Origin: a virus
Length of the DNA stretch: 44,759 nt
Virus record (IMG/VR): IMGVR_UViG_3300031862_000008
Coordinates: 1 to 44,759 of that record
Direction: 5' to 3' (one strand)
The notes below the pieces were generated by a model, which did no database searches, was not told where the DNA came from, and saw nothing but the letters and a program-made list of their open reading frames with translations. The position numbers and the translations under genes are program-made. Below, one piece after another: positions 1-6,308 of the stretch. Position 1 is the stretch's first letter; each line of letters begins with the position of its first letter.

Positions 1-149
1 CTTCGGGGTTTGCCGGAGAGACGAAGTTTGGGGAGATGGGTTTATTCCGCAAGATCGACAGGTTGACAGGGAATGAGGTGTCGCTTTCTGAACTTCCAAC
101 TTTCGCGCTGGTGGGACTTGACAAGGAGGAAGGGGGAGGAGTAGGGGGA
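1..149. repeat. terminal direct repeat, left copy
   Basis: Bases 1-126 are identical to 44611-44736, and the match continues to the end of the window with three differences (positions 127, 131 and 147) inside a purine-rich G/A tract. This shows either a circular molecule cut at an arbitrary point or genuine short direct terminal repeats, which T7-like phages also carry at about this length. The differences all fall in the low-complexity polypurine stretch, where assembly ends are error-prone. Confidence 0.95.
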
Positions 150-185
150 GACCAAGGGATGGAGAGCGAGCAGGAGGATGCGCAC

Positions 186-686
186 ATGGGTCAGAGAGAG
201 ACGCATGGGGACATCTACTCAGTGGCCGTCGAGCAGTTGGCAGCCGCTTCAGCTGCGGCCAAGTATCGGCTGAGCGTGGAGGCGCCGGCGGGGAAGCGCG
301 TGTACATCCGCCGAGTCTCGATTGCCTCATTGACAAGCTCGGGGAGCCAGGTTGTTGACGTAGTGAGGGCGACGGCGAGGACGGGGGGGGGGACAGGGGA
401 TGCGACTCAGATCAACTTGAACGGGAAGGCGGCGAAGACAAGCGGGTGCACGGCGAAGTACACGACGACGACAGACGACCTGACGCTGACGGCGCCGATT
501 GTGGTTCTCACGATGGAGCTGAGCGGAACGGTAACGGAGCCCAAGGCGGGGAACCTGCAGCTCGACTTCTTGCCTGGGGAGTTGGTACTCGAGGATGGGC
601 AGGTACTGGCCATTCGGCAGGGCGCATGTGTAACTGCCGGGGCCATCAGTGCGGTGATTTGGTTCCAGCTGCAGCCGGGGGGGTAG
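186..686 (+). CDS. small virion-structural-type protein
   Basis: This encodes a 166-aa protein rich in small and beta-forming residues, with no signal peptide or membrane segment, of the kind seen among minor structural or decoration proteins. No family is recognised. The ATG at 186 was chosen because AGGAGG lies at 172-177, eight bases upstream. The frame is open further up to an ATG at 36 inside the terminal repeat, but that stretch has a weaker GC bias at third codon positions, is glycine/glutamate-rich and its ribosome site is badly spaced. It is the first gene of the rightward block and follows the control region directly. The structural role is inferred from position and composition only. 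Confidence 0.65.
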   Translation: MGQRETHGDIYSVAVEQLAAASAAAKYRLSVEAPAGKRVYIRRVSIASLTSSGSQVVDVVRATARTGGGTGDATQINLNGKAAKTSGCTAKYTTTTDDLTLTAPIVVLTMELSGTVTEPKAGNLQLDFLPGELVLEDGQVLAIRQGACVTAGAISAVIWFQLQPGG

Positions 687-690
687 GGTG

Positions 691-843
691 ATGAGGGGAT
701 GGATGCGGCGGCTCTGGGGCGACGAGGACGAGGCCAATGTGGCTTTGTGGCGCGTCTTTCTCGTGGTTTCGCTAACGGCGCTGTTGGGGTGGGTGCTGTA
801 CGCGGGGGTGTTCGTGTGGGTGTGGGCTAGAGGACTGATCTGA
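691..843 (+). CDS. 50-aa single-pass membrane protein
   Basis: A short reading frame starts four bases after the previous stop. The charged N-terminus (MRGWMRRLWGDEDEANV) is followed by about 26 hydrophobic residues rich in V, L and W, and ends ARGLI, a pattern typical of a one-pass phage membrane peptide. The start could also be the in-frame ATG at 703, which sits behind a GGGGA run. It stands in a series of small genes (691-1902) that includes two other membrane proteins, so a lysis or membrane role is possible but unproven. No family is recognised. Confidence 0.55.
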   Translation: MRGWMRRLWGDEDEANVALWRVFLVVSLTALLGWVLYAGVFVWVWARGLI

Positions 844-856
844 GGGGTTTTGTGCG

Positions 857-1048
857 ATGCCGATTCGGTCGAAGGCGCAGTGGCGGAAGCTGGCGGCCGC
901 GAGGCCGGACATCCTGAGGGAGTGGCAGCGGGAGGCGCCGGTGAGGTATGAGGACCTGCCGGAGCGAGTAGGGCCGAAGCGGGCGAGAGGGGATAGAGTA
1001 TCGGCGGCGATCCATGGACACACGAAGCGGAAACGGCAGCGGAGGTGA
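857..1048 (+). CDS. small basic phage protein
   Basis: This is a 63-aa, arginine/lysine-rich soluble protein (MPIRSKAQWRKLAAARPDI at the N-terminus). The tail is strongly basic and ends TKRKRQRR. Short basic proteins of this look are common next to head genes and may bind nucleic acid, but no function is established. It is four bases upstream of the next small basic gene and in the same orientation, so the two are probably co-translated. Confidence 0.6.
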   Translation: MPIRSKAQWRKLAAARPDILREWQREAPVRYEDLPERVGPKRARGDRVSAAIHGHTKRKRQRR

Positions 1049-1051
1049 CGG

Positions 1052-1237
1052 ATGATGGCCAGGACGAGGAAGCCGCGGCTCGGGAGCGGGCAACGGTTCG
1101 CACAGTTGAAGGCGAACCTGAGTCGGCGGGGGATCAAGGACCCCGGAGCACTGGCTGCCACCATTGGGCGACGGAAGTACGGGGCGGCGCGGATGGCGAA
1201 GATGTCGGCGGCGGGGAGGCGGCGGAAGCCGCGCTGA
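1052..1237 (+). CDS. small basic phage protein (RGIKDPxALAA-IGRRKYG type)
   Basis: The 61-aa protein carries the pattern RRGIKDPGALAATIGRRKYG followed by a lysine/arginine-rich tail. This pattern recurs in small phage proteins that lie near structural genes and whose role is unknown. There are two in-frame ATGs, at 1052 and 1055. It overlaps no other supported gene. DNA or RNA binding is plausible from the charge but not shown. Confidence 0.65.
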   Translation: MMARTRKPRLGSGQRFAQLKANLSRRGIKDPGALAATIGRRKYGAARMAKMSAAGRRRKPR

Positions 1238-1270
1238 CAAGTGGCCGGGCAAGGGAACGGGAGGCTTGAG

Positions 1271-1567
1271 ATGACACCGAAGGAGATTCAGGACGCGATA
1301 GTTCCGCTGCTTGCGATGGCGGTTGCGCTGGGGCCGCTGGTCGAGTGCCTGGTCACGTTGCTGACACTGGCATGGCGTGACGTGCCGGCTGCGGTGAAGC
1401 CGGTGATCGCGGGGGTGCTGAACGTTGGCGGGGCGCTGGCGATCTCATTGAGCATGGGGTGGTTGCCGGTGAAGTACGGCTGGGTGGCAGGTGTGTTGGG
1501 GCTCGCGTCGTGGCTGGCGTCCTATGGCAACCACAAGGCCAATGTCGCCGTGGAGGGCGCGAGGTGA
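1271..1567 (+). CDS. three-helix membrane protein, holin candidate
   Basis: The 98-aa protein has three hydrophobic segments of about 20 residues each: AIVPLLAMAVALGPLVECLV and following, VKPVIAGVLNVGGALAISL, and WVAGVLGLASWLASYG. Small size, multiple helices and a polar tail fit a class-I-like holin or another phage inner-membrane protein. The ATG at 1271 follows GGAGG (1260-1264) at good spacing; a GTG at 1241 is in frame but has no ribosome site. Its stop overlaps the GTG start of the next gene (GTGA), so the two are translationally coupled. The holin call is inference, because an XhlA-like protein occurs at 26401 and another multi-helix protein at 40625. Confidence 0.6.
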   Translation: MTPKEIQDAIVPLLAMAVALGPLVECLVTLLTLAWRDVPAAVKPVIAGVLNVGGALAISLSMGWLPVKYGWVAGVLGLASWLASYGNHKANVAVEGAR

Positions 1568-1902
1568 CCGTCTTCTTGCTGCGCCTGTGGGGTTGGTTGC
1601 TGGGTCTATGCGTTCGCGGGGTGCTAGCCAGGGCCAGATGGGAGCTCTGGCAGGACCTGCGCGTCCAGGTCATTGCTAACCAGGCCGAGGTTCTGCGGCG
1701 GTTGAGGACGGCGGGCTATCCGCCGGCAGGTGATGCGATCGTGGTCATGGTCGGGGAAGCCAAAGACGCGACTCGGTTCCTGTCGGCGGTTCTTTGGGCG
1801 GCTGAAGAGGCCACGCAAGGGTTGACTGGGCGTGCCGATCAGGAGGTACGCGATGACCTGGCGGCCGGACGACGTAAGGATCGGGGACTACGATGGCAGT
1901 AG
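1564..1902 (+). CDS. 112-aa protein with N-terminal membrane anchor
   Basis: The GTG start overlaps the preceding stop. The N-terminus (MTVFLLRLWGWLLGLCVRGV) is a probable membrane anchor. The rest is helical and charged, with a central segment (NQAEVLRRLRTAGYPP) and a basic end. One hydrophobic helix followed by a helical soluble domain, right after a holin-like gene, resembles the layout of an inner-membrane spanin, but no lipobox partner gene is seen next to it, so this is only a possibility. The next gene starts inside its last ten bases. Confidence 0.5.
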   Translation: MTVFLLRLWGWLLGLCVRGVLARARWELWQDLRVQVIANQAEVLRRLRTAGYPPAGDAIVVMVGEAKDATRFLSAVLWAAEEATQGLTGRADQEVRDDLAAGRRKDRGLRWQ

Positions 1903-2453
1903 GGGTTCACCGGGGACAGGACCCTCAGGCGACCGGGCCGGGTCTGGCTGATGCCGGCAGCCCTCCGGCCGGCCCGGAGGCGGGCGCCGGCCCGGTTAGT
2001 CTGAGACGGGCCCGGCTGAGCGACCGGCAACTGGTCGGGGACCTGTTTCGGGAAGGCTTCGAGATCAACTTCGGGGCGGCGAAGTGGCGGGGGGTGCGAA
2101 GCGCCGTCGGCAGGATGATCGTTCAGGCGATTGCCCGGGAGGCCCTGAGCGAGGTGATCGTGGCGGAGGTGGCGGGCCGACCGGCTGGGTTCATCTGGTG
2201 GCGAAGGGGGACAGACGAGGACGGAGTGCCAAGCGTGCGCGTGGTAGGGCTCGGGGTCGTGAGGGAGTTGAGGGGCTTGGGCATCGCGAAGATCCTTGTG
2301 TCGGCATTGCAGGACCCGTTGAGGAGGGGCGCGCGCAAGGTGGTGTGTCAGGTAAGCCCTTACAATGAGCCGGTCATCAGGTTGCTGGAGCAGTTCGGGG
2401 CGGAACCCGTCAGGATCACGTATCAACTCGAGGTTTCGGGGTACGGTCGATGA
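1893..2453 (+). CDS. GNAT-family N-acetyltransferase
   Basis: The 186-aa protein has an unstructured Gly/Pro/Ala-rich N-terminal third, then a GNAT fold from about residue 36. The acetyl-CoA-binding motif appears as VVRELRGLGIAKILVSAL, with the (R/Q)xxGxG/A core RGLGIA, followed by the usual late strand and helix (CQVSPYNEPVIRLLEQFGAE). Such enzymes transfer an acetyl group from acetyl-CoA to an amine; the substrate cannot be read from the sequence. It overlaps the genes on both sides (ATGA at its 3' end), so it belongs to the late transcription unit. Modification of a virion or host protein is a guess. Confidence 0.8.
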   Translation: MAVGVHRGQDPQATGPGLADAGSPPAGPEAGAGPVSLRRARLSDRQLVGDLFREGFEINFGAAKWRGVRSAVGRMIVQAIAREALSEVIVAEVAGRPAGFIWWRRGTDEDGVPSVRVVGLGVVRELRGLGIAKILVSALQDPLRRGARKVVCQVSPYNEPVIRLLEQFGAEPVRITYQLEVSGYGR

Positions 2454-2827
2454 CTCCGGCGTATCCGGTCAAGGCGTACTTCCAGGCAGGGGGCGAGAGG
2501 CTGTCGCGGAGGGCCTCGGATGAGCTGCCGGATGCCTACATGCAACTGCGGGACCTGTCGGGCGCCGCGTTCGATCTCACGGGGCACACGCTCGTGGCCC
2601 TACTCTATGACCTGGACGGGGACGTTCCGGTCGGATCGCCGGGAATCGCCGCGACCGTTGACACGGCGGGTTCCGGCCTTTTCCACTTCGGGTTGGCATC
2701 GGGCGACATGGCGAAGCTTCGAGTGCCGAGCCGGACGGAGATCGTGATCGAGGTTACCAAGACGGACGGGGGGAAGAAGTTTAGGACCGCCAACCGACCC
2801 ATCATCGAGGTGCAGGCCAACTGGTGA
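2450..2827 (+). CDS. BppU-like N-terminal-domain / baseplate-type protein
   Basis: The 125-aa beta-rich protein has the pattern DLTGHTLVALLYDLDGD, then an alternating-strand segment, then EIVIEVTKTDGGKKFRTANR. This matches the immunoglobulin-like fold of phage BppU N-terminal domains, where a default/non-default property is assigned to a decoration or fibre. The ATG overlaps the preceding stop (ATGA). A role as fibre adaptor or decoration protein is likely. It is the last gene before a strong terminator-like hairpin at 2910, so it closes the first transcription segment. Confidence 0.55.
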   Translation: MTPAYPVKAYFQAGGERLSRRASDELPDAYMQLRDLSGAAFDLTGHTLVALLYDLDGDVPVGSPGIAATVDTAGSGLFHFGLASGDMAKLRVPSRTEIVIEVTKTDGGKKFRTANRPIIEVQANW

Positions 2828-2909
2828 GGGCATATCTGTCTGTCGGCTGAGCCCGGTTAGCTGCCGGGTGAAGTGGGTTCCCCTGCCCCGCCGACCAGCA
2901 GGGGGAAAC

Positions 2910-2955
2910 GCGAAAGGGGCGCGTCTGGTGCGAGACGCGCTCCTTTCGCTTTCCT
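2910..2955 (+). terminator. strong rho-independent-type hairpin
   Basis: A 17-bp stem (arms 2910-2926 and 2933-2949, one G-T wobble) closes a six-base loop and is followed by a short pyrimidine-rich run. It falls in the 148-base gap between the BppU-like gene and the cell-wall enzyme, so it likely ends or attenuates the transcript from 186-2827. The T-run is short, so partial readthrough is expected. Confidence 0.75.
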
Positions 2956-2975
2956 CCGGGAGGAGAGAGGGAGAT

Positions 2976-4088
2976 ATGAGACTACCGGCAGGCGTGGGCG
3001 TGTGGGCTGAGAACGTCGCAGGCTGTGGTGGGGCGAGGGTGATGGCCGCGAAGGCCATCGAGTTGGGCCTGGGCCACATCGCGGTCAAGAACGCGGACGG
3101 GAGGCTCGAGCAGGAGCACGAGGCGATCCGCGAGTTGGTGGCGCGCGTACGCTCGGGCGGTGTGGAGGTATGGGTGTGGCCCTTCGCGGGCTACACCAGC
3201 TCGACGACCGAACGGGCGTTCGCCGAGGGCAAGGCGCAGGCGTACATGGCCCTGTCCGTGGGCGCGACTGGCATCATGCCGAACATCGAGGTCAGTGACG
3301 GGAGCCCCTGGTATCGCAACTCCCCAGCGCGCGCGACGGCCTACCTGGGGGGCATCCGGTCGGTGGCGCCAGCGCTCCCCATCGGCTTTTGCTCCTACCC
3401 GTGGCCGTCGGAGCAGGGCGACACGCCCTGGGCAGCGTTCCTCGGCGGGTCAGACTTCGTCGCCCCGCAGGTCTACTACGCCACCATCGGCGGCACTCCC
3501 CTGAAGTGCCTCCAGCGCACGATCCGGGAGTTGAAGCCGTACAAGAAGCCTGTCTACCCGCTGGCGGGAGACACGGCGCAGAGCAGGCTGACGGGACAGA
3601 GCCTGAAGGAGTTCGCGGCGGCAGTGGCAGTCAACGGGCTCTCAAGCTACGGCATCTACCACTGGGCGGGACAGCACACGCCCTGGGACGCAGTCGGCGA
3701 ACTGTGTCGGTCGGTGCTGAAGGTGGTCCGGCCCGATGGGATGCCGATTCTGTGCCATCCGGTCGAGGCTAAGGGCGAGACGGTTGTCGACTTGCGATCG
3801 GTGGCCGAGGCCTTGGGCGGCCGAGTCGACTGGGACGAAGCGAGTGCGACGCTCTCAGTGTACGCGCCGAGCGGGGCAAGGGTGGGGCCGGAGGTAGGCT
3901 GGGCGGTCGCCGTCTCGGGCGCCTTGGCCCGGTGCAAGCTGGTGCCGTTGGTGGACGCTCTAGCCTTCGAGGCTCACTACATGACGCCGCCGCAGGGGCC
4001 GCGCATCTACCTGAAGTCGAAGGGGGCGGCGCCCGGCGTCTCGAGCCCGCTCCTCGCCAGGGCGTACCCGGAGGCGGTCAGTGCCTAG
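2976..4088 (+). CDS. TIM-barrel glycosidase-like enzyme with C-terminal copper-amine-oxidase-type stalk domain
   Basis: The 370-aa protein has two parts. Residues ~1-250 show the alternating strands of a glycosidase-like barrel: HIAVKNADG, VEVWVWPFAGY, GIMPNIEVSDGSPWY (a likely acidic catalytic position), IGFCSYPWP, DFVAPQVYYA, KPVYPLAGD and SSYGIYHWAG. Residues ~265-310 contain VDLRSVAEALGGRVDWDEAS, the signature of the copper-amine-oxidase N-terminal-like stalk domain that attaches surface proteins in Bacillota. Together these suggest a cell-wall hydrolase, probably the endolysin or a virion lysin. The ATG at 2976 follows AGGAGAGAGGGAG; an upstream open extension runs through the terminator and is rejected. 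No secretion signal is seen. It is coupled to the terminase small subunit downstream. Confidence 0.65.
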   Translation: MRLPAGVGVWAENVAGCGGARVMAAKAIELGLGHIAVKNADGRLEQEHEAIRELVARVRSGGVEVWVWPFAGYTSSTTERAFAEGKAQAYMALSVGATGIMPNIEVSDGSPWYRNSPARATAYLGGIRSVAPALPIGFCSYPWPSEQGDTPWAAFLGGSDFVAPQVYYATIGGTPLKCLQRTIRELKPYKKPVYPLAGDTAQSRLTGQSLKEFAAAVAVNGLSSYGIYHWAGQHTPWDAVGELCRSVLKVVRPDGMPILCHPVEAKGETVVDLRSVAEALGGRVDWDEASATLSVYAPSGARVGPEVGWAVAVSGALARCKLVPLVDALAFEAHYMTPPQGPRIYLKSKGAAPGVSSPLLARAYPEAVSA

Positions 4089-4833
4089 AGGCCTTGGGAG
4101 ACTCGCGAGGTCGCGGCAGCCGTTGCAGCTCCGTCAACAGGCCGAGGAGATGCGGCAGCATGGCGTCGCGCTCCTTGAGATCCACCAACGGACGGGTGTT
4201 CCGGTTTCCACGCTGAAGGACTGGTTTCGCGAGGCGAAGGTCGCGGAGGACGAGGCCCTGTCGGTCAGCGATCGGGTAGTGCAGTGCTTCGACCAGCACG
4301 CGCCGGCGGCCGTTGACCGCATCTTCCTGAGGCTGCAGCGACTGCTCGGGCAACGGATCATGGCGAACCCCGAGGATGAGGTGGCCCTGGGGCTCGTACT
4401 CGACACGCGGGAAGAGAAGACTCTGAGCGAGGCGGTCAGAAACTACGTCTTCGCACTCGACGGGTTGATGAAACACAGCCGCGGGCTGCGCGGATCGGCG
4501 GCGTTGACCCTGCAGCCCGAGTCGGGCGCGCTGGTGAACGTGAACATCCGAGGAGTGAAGCGGGCCGATCCCAACGCATTCATCGAGCTAGACGACCAGG
4601 ATCCGGAGGCTGACTATATCCCGGCACGAGTGATGGAGCAGACGGAGACCGACCAGGAACAGTTGGACCGGAAGGCGATAGAGCGTCTGGGACTCCTCCG
4701 GGAGGAGAGTCTGCAGCGGGTCATCGAGGAGAACTTCGGGGGGCCGGTGCCGCTGTCCCCGGGTGACATCATCGAGCGCGGGCTGGACGAGGCGGCGATC
4801 GAGGACGAACTTCCTGAGGCGGAGACGGCATGA
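4081..4833 (+). CDS. terS: terminase small subunit
   Basis: The 250-aa protein carries a helix-turn-helix near the N-terminus (LLEIHQRTGVPVSTLKDWF), followed by a long charged alpha-helical region suited to oligomerisation. This is the usual form of the DNA-recognition subunit that brings the terminase to the packaging site. The GTG start overlaps the previous gene by eight bases, and the stop overlaps the ATG of the large subunit. An alternative ATG at 4150 would start next to the helix-turn-helix and is less likely. Assignment rests on the HTH plus the adjacent large subunit. Confidence 0.75.
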   Translation: MPRGLGRLARSRQPLQLRQQAEEMRQHGVALLEIHQRTGVPVSTLKDWFREAKVAEDEALSVSDRVVQCFDQHAPAAVDRIFLRLQRLLGQRIMANPEDEVALGLVLDTREEKTLSEAVRNYVFALDGLMKHSRGLRGSAALTLQPESGALVNVNIRGVKRADPNAFIELDDQDPEADYIPARVMEQTETDQEQLDRKAIERLGLLREESLQRVIEENFGGPVPLSPGDIIERGLDEAAIEDELPEAETA

Positions 4834-6308
4834 GCGCGGCGGTCGAGACGGGGCCGACGATCTGCTACCAGCATCCCGTCACCGGGGAGGCGACGGACCC
4901 GTTGCCGGCCCAGAAAGCCTTCCACGAGTCGCCGGCTAAGTACCGGGCCTACGTCGGCGGGATGGGGTCCGGGAAGACGCTCGGCGGGTGCAAGGAAGCC
5001 ATCTATCAGAGCCAGGTCTACCCCAACAACCTGGGCCTCATTGCCCGCTTCGAGTTCGAGTCCTTGCGCGACACGACCATGGACACGTTCTTCGAGGAGG
5101 CCATGACGCCGGAGTTGCGGGCCTCCTGCGAGTGGCGGGCAAGCGACAAGGAGCTGCGGTTCCCGAATGGGAGCCGCATCCTTTTCCGGCATCTGCAGAA
5201 CCCGAAGAAGTTCTTGTCGTTCACCCCGGGCTGGTTCTGGATCGACGAGGCGATTGAGGAAGGGTGTGGGCCGGCCTGGGAGATCTTGAAGAAACGCATC
5301 CGGCTCAAGGGCGCACGCCGGAACGCGTGGGTCACTACGAACCCGGGCGCGCAGTCGAGCTATCTCTTCCGGGAATGGGACCGGGCAAGGGCCACCGCTG
5401 ACCCGCGCTATTTCATGGTCAAGGCCCGGAGTACCGAGAACCGCTACCTGCCGCGCGATTACGTAGACGAGTTAATGCATATGGACGCCGATGAGTTCCA
5501 GATGTACGTCATGGGCGAGTTCGTAGCCGCGCACGGGGCGATCCTCTACAACTTCCGGCCCGAGGTCCATGTGGTGCCCGACTTCCCGATCCCGTTTGAC
5601 TGGTGGCGCATCCGGGCCATAGACATCGGGATCAACCACCCGTTCGTCTGCCTGTGGATGGCCTACGACCCGACGGGATCGGCGGTCTTCGTGTATCGGG
5701 AATGGGTGGCCAGGGACCTCAACCTCGAGCAGAATGCGAAGTACATCGAGAACCTGTCGATCGGGGAGACGATCCAGTGGAGCGTGATCGACCCGGCGGC
5801 GAGGCAGCGGGGCTTCACGACGGGCACGAGCACGGTCCAGCAGCTCGCCGGGTACGGGTTGACGTGCCGGTGCGGCGATAACGACGTGGACAGCAGCATC
5901 AACCTTATCCGGACGCTCTTGGCGAGTACGACGGACCCGCGGACGAGGAGGGTGCTTTCTCCCCGGCTGTACGTGATGAAGAGCTGTCCGGAGACGGCGC
6001 GGCAGATGGAGACGTGGCGGTACGACGAGAGACGAGGGCAGGCCGGCAAGCCGGTGCGGAAGGACGACGACTGTGTGGCGGCGCTGCGGTACGGGGTCAT
6101 GTCGCTCCCGCTCGCGGGACGGCCGGAGATGGCGTACGAGGAGCCGGAGCCGTCACTCATGGAACGAATGGCTGACCAGGCGCTGCGGAGGCGGGGGGAG
6201 GAGTGGGCGCACAACATCATCACCCCCTCCTACTCGGTGATGCGCGGTCTTCCGGGAACGATCTTCGGGCGGTATGGGACGAGAGGTGTGCGGGGAGCGA
6301 TGCGGTGA
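4830..6308 (+). CDS. terL: terminase large subunit
   Basis: The 492-aa protein is the ATP-driven DNA packaging motor and headful/end nuclease. Walker A is GGMGSGKT (residues 43-50), Walker B is FWIDE (136-140), and a coupling motif is near WVTTNPG (~167-173). The C-terminal RNase-H-like nuclease domain starts with AIDIGINH (D265), continues with SVIDPAARQRG and ends with the acidic RKDDDCVAALRYG. Length and motif order are typical of phage terminases. It is translationally coupled at both ends (ATGA with terS and with the GTG of the portal). Confidence 0.95.
   Translation: MSAAVETGPTICYQHPVTGEATDPLPAQKAFHESPAKYRAYVGGMGSGKTLGGCKEAIYQSQVYPNNLGLIARFEFESLRDTTMDTFFEEAMTPELRASCEWRASDKELRFPNGSRILFRHLQNPKKFLSFTPGWFWIDEAIEEGCGPAWEILKKRIRLKGARRNAWVTTNPGAQSSYLFREWDRARATADPRYFMVKARSTENRYLPRDYVDELMHMDADEFQMYVMGEFVAAHGAILYNFRPEVHVVPDFPIPFDWWRIRAIDIGINHPFVCLWMAYDPTGSAVFVYREWVARDLNLEQNAKYIENLSIGETIQWSVIDPAARQRGFTTGTSTVQQLAGYGLTCRCGDNDVDSSINLIRTLLASTTDPRTRRVLSPRLYVMKSCPETARQMETWRYDERRGQAGKPVRKDDDCVAALRYGVMSLPLAGRPEMAYEEPEPSLMERMADQALRRRGEEWAHNIITPSYSVMRGLPGTIFGRYGTRGVRGAMR

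Noticed and set aside
36-185. Upstream extension of the first late gene into the terminal repeat
   Set aside because: The extension has weak third-position GC bias, a badly spaced ribosome site and a Gly/Glu run from the polypurine tract, while AGGAGG is perfectly placed for ATG 186.
2868-2975. Longer N-terminus of the cell-wall enzyme
   Set aside because: It runs through the hairpin terminator and its residues have no protein-like pattern; ATG 2976 has a strong ribosome site.
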